Assembly: GCA_007858575.1 (NCBI GenBank)
Contig: CP042279.1
Coordinates: 3,162,001 to 3,226,000 of the forward strand
DNA from: Streptomyces sp. WAC08241
GTDB taxonomy: Bacteria; Actinomycetota; Actinomycetes; Streptomycetales; Streptomycetaceae
Direction: 5' to 3'
Length of the DNA stretch: 64,000 nt
Numbering within the stretch: the stretch's first letter is position 1; the number at the start of each line of letters is the position of its first letter. Below are positions 43,303 through 53,547 of this stretch, piece after piece. The notes under the pieces are model-generated. The model was not told the origin of the DNA. It saw only the letters and a list, made by a program, of their open reading frames with translations, and did no database searches. Made by a program: the position numbers and the translations under genes.

Positions 43303-45252
43303 CGGCCCTCCGGTCCGGTGGCGGACACGACCACCTGGTGCTGGTAGGAGAAGACCAGGGCGCCGGGGCCGACGTCGATGCGGTCCGCCGGGCGCCGCGC
43401 CGGCCGGTGACCGGGTCGGCCGGGAACAGGCGGATCTCCTCGACCAGCGCGTCGCCCGTGGCGCGTTGCAGGACGCCGAAGACCTCGCCGTACTGGACGG
43501 GCCGTCCGAACGGCCATCCGAGTGCCGTCCGGGCCGCCGGTCAGCGGGTTGAGGTGGCGGAACAGGGCGTCCAGGGCCGCCGTGCGGACTGCGTCGGCGT
43601 CGCCGGGGCGGCGGCGAGGCGGGCGACCACGGTGACGCCCTGGTAGACCGGCGGCTCCACCACGAGGCGGGTGCCGATCAGGCGCCGTTCGTCGAGGCTC
43701 GCGGTGATCGCCGAGAGCACCTGCTCGCCGGGGATCAACTGCTCGAAGCGGAGCCTGTCGTCGCCCTCGTCGGCGACGGCGTCCGGCACCACCAGAACCC
43801 GTACCGCGCCCGGCGCGTCCGCGGCCGACAGGCAGCGCACCCGGCGCACCGAGGGCGCGGCCTGGCGGCTGATGATCTCGTAGTCCTCGGCGGTCACCGC
43901 GCGGTCCTGCATGCGCAGCGCCTCCGGTGCGCGCAGCTGGGCGTCGCGCACGCTCTCCCCGCGACGCCGCCGCGCGCCGCCTCCCGGTTGGTGACCCGGG
44001 CGACGTACGGAACGGAGCTGAGCAGGACGGAGATGCGCCGCGGGCGACGTTGCCGGCGGGGCCGCCGCCGGTGCGGTAGCGGGCGACCCGGATCCGCGCG
44101 CCCTTGGGCGGTACGGCCCCGCACTGCCGCAGGGTGCCGTCCGGTTCGCGCAGGGCCGGGGAAGGCGAACTCGCCGGTGGTGGCGTCCACCCGGACGTGC
44201 CGGTCGGCGGGGAGCGAGCGGCCGAAGTGCTCGACCACCTCCCAGCGCTGCCAGCCCTCGTCGGAGGACACCTCCACCACGGGCGGCCCGGCGTCGAGCA
44301 GGACCGGTGGCCGGGCGAGGCGGAAGGTCTGTCCCGCGACGCCCTCCGAGACGCCGAGCGGCACATCGGTGACCGTCTCGGCGTGCTCGGCCGCCATGGT
44401 GCCGCCGACGGTGAAGACCTCCGCCTCGCGGACCGTCGGGGACTCCGAGTAGAACGGCTGGCCCGGTTCCGCCTCGGTGACCCGGCAGCGCAGCCAGCCG
44501 GCCCGGGTCCCGCCGATCACGGACGCCAGGTGTCCGGCGGGCACGTGGACGACGACCTCGCCGGGCCGGTTGAGGCCGCCGGTGGTGTCGTCGCCGGTCT
44601 CGCAGACCTGCCAGCCGCCGCCGTTCCACGCCTCCCAGACGAGCGGGGGCTGGCGCGGGTCGACGCCGACGCCCTCGACGCGGCTGTCGAGGCGTACGGC
44701 GACGATGCAGCGCGGCACCGCCGTGGGCAGCCCGAACAGCAGCGCGTCGCCGGGTTCCGGCGTGGCCTGGAAGCAGGGGACGTCGAGCCCCTCGGCGAGC
44801 ATGCCGGTCCTGTCGTGCTGCTCGCCGGTCCGGGACGCGGTCACCAGGCGCGTCAGCTCGCTCGGCAGGACGCGCAGTTCGCCGGTGGTGGCGAACACCA
44901 CGGCGTCGTCGGCCTCGCCGCCCGCGGTGGTCACCTCGGTGCCGGGCGGCAGCGTGACGGTGTCGGCCTGCGGGGCGGACAGCCAGAAGTCGACGTCGGC
45001 GGCGGCCGCGGTCGGCGGGAACAGCCGGATGCCGAGGAGGTCGAGGAAGGCGTGGTAGTTCTTGTCCGGGACCCGGTTGAGCCGGTACAGCAACTGGTCG
45101 ACCAGATAGGCGAACGTCTCGATCAGGGTGACGCCCGGGTCGGAGACGTTGTGGTCGGTCCACTCCGGGGCGCGCTGCTGCACGTACCGCTTCGCCTCGT
45201 CGACGAGCTGCTGGAACCGGCGGTCGTCCAGGTTCGGGGAGGGCAGGGCCAT
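43299..45252 (-). CDS. eCIS baseplate J-type wedge protein (Afp11-like)
   Basis: About 652 aa, the largest wedge subunit. Start ATG 45252 (MALPSPNLDDRRFQQLVDEA), then the baseplate-J signature WTDHNVSDPGVTLIETFAYL and VDQLLYRLNRVPDKNYHAFL. The central part is beta-rich; DRAVTAEDYEIISRQAAPSV is the typical late motif. The C-terminus has GVTVVARLAAAPG and RIDVGPGALVFSYQHQVVVS. Losses near 44150, 44040, 43965, 43610 and 43390-43520 shift frames. It is coupled to both neighbours: it shares TGATG with the gp25-like gene and ATGA with the tail protein I gene. Confidence 0.88.
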
Positions 45253-45670
45253 CAGTCGGCGACCATTTCTCGGCCCCTCCTCGGAGGGGATCGTGTAGAA
45301 GGGGAAGACCAGGTTGCGCCGGTCGTTGGTGGAACGCAGGGTGTAGTGCACGTCGATGTAGAGGGTGCCGTCCTCGACCGCGTCGAAGGCGACGACCACG
45401 TCGTCCACGGTGATCCGCGGCTCCCACTGCTCCAGCGCCTCCCGCACCTGCTGCGCGACGCGGCCGGCGGTGGCGCCGTCGCCGGGGGCGAAGACGTAGT
45501 CGTGGATGCCGCAGCCGAACTCGGGGCGCATGGGGCGCTCGCCGGGCGCGGTGCCGAGCACCAGGCGGATCGCCTCCTCGATCTCCCGCTCCCGTTCGAC
45601 GAGGGCGATGCCCCGGTCGGTCCGACGCGCAGGGGGAACCCCAGCCCCGGCCGATGAACCGCTCGCTCAT
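45252..45670 (-). CDS. eCIS gp25-like baseplate protein (Afp9-like)
   Basis: About 139 aa, GPW/gp25 family. Start MSERFIGRGWGFPLRV at ATG 45670; core PMRPEFGCGIHDYVFAPGDG contains the conserved acidic/F-G-C segment, followed by VREALEQWEPRITVDDVVV. Assembles at the inner wedge where the sheath starts. Two indels (near 45630 and 45286); the restored stop TGA shares one base with the next ATG. Confidence 0.85.
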
Positions 45671-45695
45671 CGCCCGCCTCCCGTCGGGGCGCCCA

Positions 45696-46012
45696 TCACA
45701 CGCCCCCGATCAGCACGTTGAACGCCCCGGTGAGGATCGTCGCGCCGCACGCCGTCCTGTCGCGGGCGCGCGCGGCCGGGAGGCCGCCGATGAGGACCTG
45801 CCCGGAGACGAGCCCGGCCGGGTTGGGCAGGATCACGTTGGCGGGTCCGAGGGCGGCGTGCGGCGGCACCACGCACGTGTGCAGGCTGCCGGTGACGGCG
45901 GCGGGACGGCCGCCGATGAGGACGGTCGCCACCGTCCTCGCGGCGGCGGGCGGCGGGTGGCGACGACCCCGCCGTGGTCGGTGGGGTCGCCGGTACGGGC
46001 CGCGGCGGGCAT
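45696..46012 (-). CDS. eCIS PAAR-repeat spike tip protein
   Basis: About 105 aa. Start MPAAARTGDPTDHGGVV at ATG 46012 after AAAGGAG. PAAR pattern: VLIGGRPAAVTGSLHTCVVP, ANVILPNPAGLVSGQVLIGG, LPAARARDRTACGATILTG. Caps the VgrG-like spike as a sharpened cone; conserved His and Cys may bind a metal. One base is missing near 45960. Confidence 0.88.
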
Positions 46013-46045
46013 GCGGAGCTCCTTTCACGAGCTTTCCGGTGGGGG

Positions 46046-47862
46046 TCAGTTGATCCGGACGAGCTTGGCCTTGAGGGTGGCGAGCAGGCCGCCGTCGACG
46101 GTGACGCCCGAGGCGCCGCTGACGTCCACCGTGCGGCCGCCGATCTTCACCCCGACCCGGCCGTTGATGTCCACGTTGCGGCCCGACACGCTCACGTTCC
46201 CGCGCCCCGCGTCCACGGTGATGCCCCGCTTGTCCATGACGAAGGAGCTGAGCACCTGCCGGCTCTTCCCGGCGTACACCGTCATCTCGATCCGGTCCCG
46301 CCGGTCGTCGAGGAAGACTTCGAGGCGCTCGTCGGCGGACATCAGCCGCACTCCGGAGCGGCCCGGCGCCCGCGCGTCGAGCAGCTCCACGCGGTGGCCC
46401 GAACGGGACACGAGGGAGCGGCGGTTGACCTTCCGGTGGTCTTGTCGATCAGGGGCACGTCGTGCGGCGAGGGCTTGTCCACGCCGTTGTAGAGCCCGCC
46501 GATGACGTACGGTTGTCGAGGAGGCCCTGTTCGAAGCCGACCAGGACCTCGTCGTTGACCTCGGGGCTCACCACGCCGCCGCCCCCTTGCCGCCCCACTG
46601 GACCGTGCGCACCCAGTCGGTGACGTAGGTGTCGTCCAGCCAGGGGAACCTCAGCCGCACCGAGCCGCTCTCGGCGCCGCCCGTCTCGCGCACGTCCGTC
46701 ACCACGCCGATCGCCAGGCCCGGCATGCGCGGCTCGCGGGACGGCGCGTTGGCGCCGGTGACCAGACCGGTCAGGGAGCGGTCGGGCTGGCGCTCACCCA
46801 CACCGTCGTGCGGTAGCCGCCGTGCGGTTCGAGGACGTGCTGCACCGCCGTCGCCGTGTACTTGCCGGAGAACGCCCCGCCGACGTTGCCGAGGGCCACG
46901 GGCTTGCCCGCGCGCAGCGTCGGATTGCCCTCGACCAGTGCCTCCAGCTCGCCGAACCCGGCGCTGACCTGTCCGGCGACCGCGTCCGCGACCGCCTTCG
47001 TCTCGGCCTGGGTGCGGTACGGGGTGTCGGTCACGGTCAGCTTCGACGCACCGAACCGGGCGGCGAACGCGGGGCTCAGCCCCGGCACGACGGTGTCGCT
47101 GTCGACCGAGGGCTTCCGGGCCACCAGGGGCCGCTTGGTGGTGACGTCCCAGCCGCGCACCTCCACCTGCTGCGCCCCGTCCGCCGCCGACAGGGAGGCC
47201 CGCAGCGCGAGGAGGTTGCGCCCGTACTCCAGGACCAGCGGGTCGCGGGCGGCCGAGGTGGACGGCGAGGGCGCCCCGGACGCCTTCTTCGGCCTGGTGA
47301 ACTGGAGCAGCCCCTTGTCGTCGACGCGCACCTGCGCGCCGCTCTCGGCGGCCAGGAACTGGAGGAAGTCCCAGTCGGAGACGTTCGCCTGGGAGAGCTG
47401 CTTGTAGGTGACGGGCGCGGCCTCGACGGTGCCGCAGGCCAGACCCGCGCCGGCGGCCACCTTGCGGACGATCGCCGCCGCCGTCATGTTCCGGTAGGCC
47501 ACCACCTTCCGGCCGCGCTGGAGCCGGTGCGCCTTGGAGTAGGCGCGCACCACGGTGAACGAACCGGTGCGGTCCCGGTCCGCCTCCAGGGCCGTGACCT
47601 CGCCGTCGAAGAGCCGCTCGCGGGCCTGCCCGGTCACGGTGACCACGGAGACCCGGAGCGGGGTGCCGATGGTGATGCCGGTCTTGCGCAGGAACTCGTG
47701 GTCGGGGTCGCGGAAGGTGAGCACGGCCGCGTCCGGCAGCCCCACGTTCTCGTCGATCACGCAGCTCACCAACTGGGCCGCCCAGACCGGCGGCAGCTCG
47801 CCGGGCGTCTCCACGATCGGGTCCGCCGCGAACGACCGGCCGTCGCGCGCCCCGCCCGTCAC
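46046..47862 (-). CDS. eCIS VgrG-like spike protein (Afp8-like)
   Basis: About 606 aa trimeric spike. The gp27-like part contains SCVIDENVGLPDAAVLTFRD, VTALEADRDRTGSFTVVRAY and LSQANVSDWDFLQFLAAESG. An OB-fold gp5-like domain follows (PGLAIGVVTDVRETGGAESG, VRLRFPWLDDTYVTDWVRTV, VNDEVLVGFEQGLLDNPYVI). It ends in a beta-helix-like stretch VSVSGRNVDINGRVGVKIGG. GTG 47862 overlaps the LysM gene stop (GTGA). Indels near 46800, 46573, 46515 and 46437. No C-terminal effector extension is seen. Confidence 0.88.
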
Positions 47863-48580
47863 CGCTCCTCCCCGGCGCCCGCGTCGCTCAGGGCCGGCAC
47901 GACCAGTTCGGTGCCGGGCACGAGCGCCATCGGGTCGTCGATGTCGTTGGCCTCCGCGATGACCCGCCAGGCCGTCGCGTCGCCGTACTCCCGCCAGGCC
48001 AGCAGGGCCAGGCTGTCGCCGGCCACGAGGACGTGCGTGCTGCGTCCGGTGCGCGCGCCGGACGTCGGGTTCTGCTCGGCGGGGCCGACGCTCGCCTCCT
48101 CGATGGACAGCCGGCAGGTGGCCCGCAGCGGCTTGCCGTCCACGTCGAACAGCGTGTACGACACGGACAGGTTGGAGAGCACGCCGTCGAACGACGTGGT
48201 GCGCGCGCTGCCCCACTCGAACCGCACCCAGGGGCTGGCGGGCTTCTTGCGGCCCAGGCTGGCCTTGGTCGGCACGCACGCCTTCATCAGCTTCTCCACC
48301 GCCTGCTCCACGGAGTTGTCGTGGGTGGCGGTGGCGTCCAGAACACTTCGAGGCTCAGCTCGCGTGGGCCGCTGCCGACGAACTCGGGCAGCGAGGACTC
48401 CTCCGCCATCCGGGACGGGGAGCGCCGCCACTCGGTGGTCTTGCGCAGCTCCAGGGTGGAGGGGTTGAACTGGAGGTCGAGGCGTGCCAGCGTCCCGCCG
48501 GGCTTGGCGCCGACGGAGGCCGGGGGCTCCTTCAGCGTGAGCTGGGCCCTGGCCCGGCTGGCTCGGGACGCTGGGGACAT
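47859..48580 (-). CDS. eCIS LysM-type tube/spike adaptor protein (Afp7-like)
   Basis: About 240 aa. N-terminal MSPASRASRARAQLTL and LDLQFNPSTLELRKTTEWRR are typical of the CIS adaptor family; the C-terminal LysM module is HVLVAGDSLALLAWREYGDA with ...LVPGTELVVPAL. The LysM here binds spike/baseplate parts rather than the cell wall (family knowledge). One base is missing near 48342. Confidence 0.86.
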
Positions 48581-48634
48581 GACGGGGGTTCCTTTCCGGG
48601 GAACTGGCGGGTGGTGCGGAGGGGGCGGGGCGCG

Positions 48635-49060
48635 TCAGGAGGGCCGGAGTCCCTCGTGGGCGATCTCCAGGGTCTCCACCGCCGCCTGCGAGCTGCTGGG
48701 GTCGAAGGACGGGCCCTGCCAGCGCACCGGGACGATCCCGAACACCTGCCAACTGATGATCCGGCTCAGGTCCGGTCTGAGGGCCACGATCTCGCCGTCC
48801 TTGGGCTCCACGCGCTTCAGCGTCTCGTCGAGCCAGCGGGCGATCTTCGCCGTGTCGGCGGTGACCGGCCGGGTCAGCGTGATGTTCGACCAGGTCACCC
48901 GGCCGGGCAACTGCCAGGTGAAGCCGTTGTTGCCGCCCTCCGCGTAGCTCTCCATCTCGACCTCGGCGCCCATGCCGGAGCAGGTGTGGAAGGCGCCCAG
49001 GTCGTTGCCGCCGATCGCGAGCCGGAAGAACACGCTGCTCGCGAAGATGTTGTCCGTCAT
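48635..49060 (-). CDS. eCIS inner-tube protein 2 (Afp5-like)
   Basis: 141 aa, frame intact. MTDNIFASSVFFRLAIGGND and LGAFHTCSGMGAEVEMESYA are the gp19-like tube fold; WQLPGRVTWSNITLTRPVTA is the conserved middle hairpin. Probably the tube initiator ring that joins spike and main tube. Placed after the proline-rich gene and before the LysM adaptor. Confidence 0.9.
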   Translation of the reverse strand: MTDNIFASSVFFRLAIGGNDLGAFHTCSGMGAEVEMESYAEGGNNGFTWQLPGRVTWSNITLTRPVTADTAKIARWLDETLKRVEPKDGEIVALRPDLSRIISWQVFGIVPVRWQGPSFDPSSSQAAVETLEIAHEGLRPS

Positions 49061-49089
49061 CGGTCCGTCATCCGTTCCGCGCCGTGCGT

Positions 49090-52000
49090 TCAGCGGCGTC
49101 CGTCGTAGGGGCGACCCGTGCGCTCCCGGCCGCGCCGCAGTTCGGTGCGGAGCAGGCGGGCCATCGGGTCGAGCAGCCGCCGCGCGAGGTCATCCAGGTC
49201 GAGGCCGGGGTCCTGCGCCGGTTCGGCACCCCGGCCGGTGCTCCGGCCGGTGTTCCGCCCGGTGCCGGCCGACGCCGGGGACGGCGTCTGCTTCCCGCGC
49301 GCGGGGACCTCTTGACCCGTACGGCGGGTGTGGCGGACGGGCCTCTGCCCGTGTCCGGTGCGGCGCGCTGGATCTGGGGCGCGGCGCCGGACGCCGGCCG
49401 GACACCCGGTGCCACGGCCCGGGGCCGCACCACGGGAACGGCCGCGCCGGGCGCGGACGACACGGGCGCCGGTGGGCCGCCCACCACGGGAGGCGCCTGC
49501 GGGGCGCGACCGGAAGGGCCGGGCCGGTGGACCCGTCGTCGTGGCGGACGTACCACCCCCGGCGGTACGGGCTTGACGACCGGGACCCGCCGCACGGCGG
49601 TCGGTGCGCCGGTCCCCGCTCCCCCGTCGCCGTGCGGCGGCCCGTACGCCGTGGCGGCCCGCTGGACGGGCGCGGCCGGGTAACGCCGTGCGGACGGTGA
49701 CGGTACGGCGGATCCGGACGCGCCGGAGTAGCCGGACGCGCCGGGTGTCGGTGCGCCCCGGGGCGGTGGGGCGGGCGACGAGGCAGTCGGCTGTACGGGG
49801 TGCGGTGCGGCTCGCCGTACGGGTTCCGAGGCGGCTCGTCGTACGGGTTGCGAGGCTGCTCGCTGTACGGGCGCCGGCGCGGCTCCGCCGCCCGGGGGCG
49901 ACGTGCGGGCGGGCCGGTCGGAGGCGCCGCCCGGAGCGTCCTGCGCCGTGCTCCAGCGCGCCGCCACCACGGGAGGCCCGCTCGCGGGCGGGACGCGGCG
50001 GACGGCGCGAGGCCCTCCGGGGCCCGGGTGCTGAGGGTGAGGGGCGGCCGGGGAGCAGTGCGAGGGTCCGGCGGGCCACCGGCACGGACGCGGTTCCGGG
50101 ACGCCGGGCACGCGCGGTGGAGGCCCGGGAGCCCTCGCCGGGCGCGGCCGTCGCGGGGCGGACGCCGGAGCCGGAGGAGACCCCGGACGCGGGGCGGCGG
50201 GGCGCGGGCCCGACGTGGGCGCGGACGTGGGCGCGGCGGAGGCCCGGACGGGTTCCGGCGGTCCGGTGGTCGCCTTCGATGCGGTGGTCGCCTTCGGTGC
50301 GGTAGTCGCCTTCGGTCCGGTGGTTCCGGCCGGTCCGGTCGTTTCCCGCCGGTCGCCGACGGAGCCCGCGCCCGGGGCACTCGCACCCGGTCCGGACACC
50401 GCGCGGGCCACGACGACCGGGGCGGGACCGGCGGGGCCCGCGAGCCGCCGGCCGTCGACGGGGCCGGGGCCGGTGGGAGCCGCGTCGGGCCGTACGACAT
50501 CACGGCCGGCGGGAGCCTGCGGCGCGGGTGTGCGGTCCGGGACGGTGTCACCGGAGGCAGGGCGGGGCCCGGAGCGCGGGCGGCGGGGCGGCGGGGCGCC
50601 GTCCGAGGGGCGGTCCGCGGAGCCGTCGCCCCGGGGCGCGGGGCGGTCCGTGATCCGGCGCTGGACGTCGGTGGTCCCCAGGAGGGGAGCGTGGGCTCGG
50701 CGGCCCCGGACCGGGCGCGGGCCGTCCCCCTGTGGGCGAGGGGGCGGGGGGGGCCGGGGCGCGCTGGACGGCGGGGCCGGGTGCCGGACGGCCGGGCCGG
50801 GCGCCGGGCGCCGGGGAACCGGCGGGCGGTCCCGCGCTGGGCGGCATCGCGGACAGGGGCGCGCCCAGGCCGCCGCGCGCCCGCGCTCCGGAACGGCGGG
50901 GGACACCGGGTCCGCGCTCGGAGCGGGAACGCCGGTCGCGCTCCGGGGAGCGTCTTCGGCCTGCCGCTGGACGAAGGGGAGCCCCGGACCGGCGGGAGCG
51001 TTCCCGGCCGACGGGACCGCTGACGAAGGGAGTTCGGCCAGCGGAGGACCCAGGACCGTTCGGGTGGCGGCGCGCTGGACGGCGGGGCCCGAGCGGTCCG
51101 GCCGGGGCCCTCGGCCTCGGCGGTGGAGGGACGGGGCGGTCCCGCGGCCCCGGGGCGTCGGCGACCGCCGCCGCACCGTCCCGGCGGGGGCCGCCGGTGC
51201 GGCGGGCCGGAGCGCGGGCACCTGGCGTGCGTCCCCGGCACGCGGCGGGCGACCGTCAGGCGGGGCCCGACCGGACGGGGCCGGACGACGGGACGGGAGG
51301 AGGGCTCCGGGTGGCCGCCGCCCGGTGCGACCCGTGCCCCGCTCGCCACGGCACCCTTCTCCGCCGTGTCCTTCCGGGGCGCGCTCTTCTCCGTCACGGT
51401 CCTCCCCGCCGTACCCGTCGCGGATCCGCGCACGGACGTGTCCCGCGCACCGGGGGCGACGGGGACCACCGCGACCCGCCGGACGAGCGGGATCGGCGCC
51501 GCGACCGGCGACCGGCCGGCGTCGGAGGGGGCGACGGCCCGCTGGACGGCGGGCGCCGGTGCGGAGAGCACCGCCGGGGAGGTCGCGGTGGAGAGGTCGC
51601 GGCTCGGCGGGCGGCCGTCCGGGCTCCGCCGCTCCGAGGAGCCGGCGGTGCCGCTCGCGCCGCCGGGCGACGGGGGACCACCGAGGCGGACGGCTGGACG
51701 GTCGGGGTCTTCGAAGTCTTCGAGGTTCCGGGGGCCTTCGGGGTCCCGGGGCTCTTCGGAGCCTTCGGGGTCTCCGGGACCTTCAGGGTATCCGGGGTCC
51801 CCGAGGTCTCCAGGTCCTTCGAAGCCTTCGGGGCTTTCGGCGTCCTGGGAGCCTCGGGACCCTTCGAAGCAGCCTTCGGGACCTTCGAGGCCTTCGGGGT
51901 CCCCGGCTTCCCGGAGGCCGACGGAAGCCGCGTCTCCGGGCCGGAGCGTCCGCCTCCGCCCCGGCTCCTCCCGCGCGCACCGCCCGCAGCAGCAGCGGCC

Positions 52001-52396
52001 CCCGCCGGAGTCGGTGGCGTGGGGCGCGGCCGGGCGGGTCATCCCGTGGACCAGGCCGGTGGGCGCCGTGGGCAGCAGGGCGTGGCCCATGCCGCCGTCG
52101 AAGGACGGGTTCTGCCAGGCGGCGAGGCCCGCGCGGAAGGCGAGGCCGTCGCTCACGCCCAGGGGCGCGCGGGAGAGGGTGAGGGGCTGCGGTGCGGCGC
52201 GGCGCCAGCCGCCGTCCCAGTCACCGGGCACGGCGGAACCGCCGGACGTGCCCGACCCGGCGGAATCACCGGATCCGCCCGGCACGGCGGTCCCGCCGGA
52301 CACACCCGGACCCGCGGACCCGCCGGACGCGTCCGGTCCCGCGCCCGGCCGGCCGGTCGTTCCGGCGCGGCGGCGCAGCCTGTCCCGCCATGCCAT
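49090..52396 (-). CDS. Proline-rich, VQRA-repeat protein of the eCIS
   Basis: About 1,100 aa, mostly disordered. N-terminus MAWRDRLRRRAGTTGRPGAG, then an ordered patch RAGLAAWQNPSFDGGMGHAL and a Cys cluster GGGRCCCGRCAREE. Next comes an acidic collagen-like P/E/G run (GDPEGLEGPEGCFEG..., 51700-51920), then about 700 residues of Pro/Ala/Arg with recurring VQRA, VRRA and IQRA motifs. The ordered C-terminus is LDLDDLARRLLDPMARLLRT. The VQR(A) motif also recurs in DUF4157-type eCIS proteins (recalled). Its place between the tube genes is where a tape-measure gene might be expected, but it lacks long helices. Frame assignment in the middle is uncertain because all frames are open. Confidence 0.6.
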
Positions 52397-52400
52397 GTGC

Positions 52401-52559
52401 TCAACCGCCTTCGTTCATGCGGGTGTTGATACGGGCGATCTCGGCCACCCACCGCTGCCGTTCGCCGTGGGTGAGGTCGAGGATCTCCTCGCGCTGCCAG
52501 TGGAAGTGGTAGGCGATGTACGCGATCTCCTCCCGGAGGCGGGGAAGGGCGTACGTCAC
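52401..52559 (-). CDS. Small eCIS protein (DUF6760-like)
   Basis: 52 aa: GTG start at 52559, beginning MTYALPRLREEIAYIAYHFH and continuing with the helix WQREEILDLTHGERQRWVAE. The intact frame overlaps the upstream stop (GTGA) and ends 5 bp before the proline-rich gene. The Trp/His-rich helix with the LTHGERQRW pattern is typical of short proteins found in phage tail/CIS loci, likely an assembly factor. Easily missed because of its length. Confidence 0.72.
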   Translation of the reverse strand: MTYALPRLREEIAYIAYHFHWQREEILDLTHGERQRWVAEIARINTRMNEGG

Positions 52560-53064
52560 GATTCCCCCAGGCGCCCACCCGAGAGGTCGACCTCGAAGCC
52601 GCCCTCGCAGTGCGGACAGGTCACCGCCGCGCGGGTGTGCCCCTCGCTGTTGACGCGGCGGTAGAAGTCCTGGAGGAACGCCACGTCGGTGGCGTACATC
52701 CGCTCGACGATCCCGGCGTGCACGTCGGTGATGTTGCCGAGCCGGGTGATCACCTGGCTCAGCAGGACCACGCTCAGGTAGGCCGGGTTCTCCTTGACCC
52801 GCAGGTCGATCTGGGGCCGCAGCTCGTCGCGGGCGGTGGCGAGGCGCATGGAGCCGTGCCGGTGCACGGTCCCCGCCTCGTCCACGTAGCCGCGCGGCAG
52901 CTCGAACTCGAACTCCGTGCGCAGCCCGCCGCCCTCCCGGTGCTGCGGGGGCGGCGGGGCGGGAGCGGGGCCTGGGGCGCGGCCTGCTGCTCCGGCGCCT
53001 GGTCGGGCGCCGTGAGCTGGAGGATCTCCTCCAGGTTGCCCGCCGTCACGGTGCGGCGCCTCAT
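52556..53064 (-). CDS. eCIS tail-assembly type protein with CxxC
   Basis: About 169 aa: MRRRTVTAGNLEEILQLTAP, a Gln/Pro linker, then TEFEFELPRGYVDEAGTVHR, the helical DVAFLQDFYRRVNSEGHTRA and CPHCEGGFEVDLSGG. This is the layout of phage tail-assembly proteins encoded just after the tube gene. The start overlaps the tube gene stop (ATGA) and its stop overlaps the small DUF6760-like gene. One base is missing near 52970. Confidence 0.72.
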
Positions 53065-53501
53065 TCGACGACGATCTCCTCGAACACGATCGTGACGGAC
53101 TCGGTGGCCGGGGAGGACTCGCCCGCCTTCAGCGACGGGCCCTCCCACTTGGACGCCCAGCCCTGCATGAGCTGGATGCGGCGGACCGTGTTGCCCTCGG
53201 TGTCCTTGATCTCGATGGTCAGGTTCTGCCGAGCGGAGTTCACGGCCCCGTTGTTCAGGGTCTCCTTGATCCACTTGGTGAACTCGCTGCTCTGGTCGAG
53301 CCCCCGGGTGATCGTGATCTCGCCGGCCTGCCGGGCGCCCGGCTGCTTGCGGATGATCTGCTTGCCCTCGGCGGTGACCTGCTTGACCTCTACGACGTCC
53401 TCCTCGACGGTGAAGCCGCTGATCTCCTGGATGGACTCCACGAGGTATCCGCCGAGCTGCACGCCGAAGACGTGGGTGGAAAGAGCATCGCCCGTTGCCA
53501 T
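53061..53501 (-). CDS. eCIS major inner-tube protein (Afp1-like)
   Basis: 146 aa, intact. Start MATGDALSTHVFGVQLGGYL; GFTVEEDVVEVKQVTAEGKQ and GEITITRGLDQSSEFTKWIK are classic tube features, and the C-terminus WASKWEGPSLKAGESSPATE, with the strand VTIVFEEIVVE, matches the family. Polymerises inside the sheath as the expelled tube. Confidence 0.93.
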   Translation of the reverse strand: MATGDALSTHVFGVQLGGYLVESIQEISGFTVEEDVVEVKQVTAEGKQIIRKQPGARQAGEITITRGLDQSSEFTKWIKETLNNGAVNSARQNLTIEIKDTEGNTVRRIQLMQGWASKWEGPSLKAGESSPATESVTIVFEEIVVE

Positions 53502-53547
53502 GACTGTCTGTCAACCTTTCCTTGCGTATCCGACCGGGACCCGCGGG

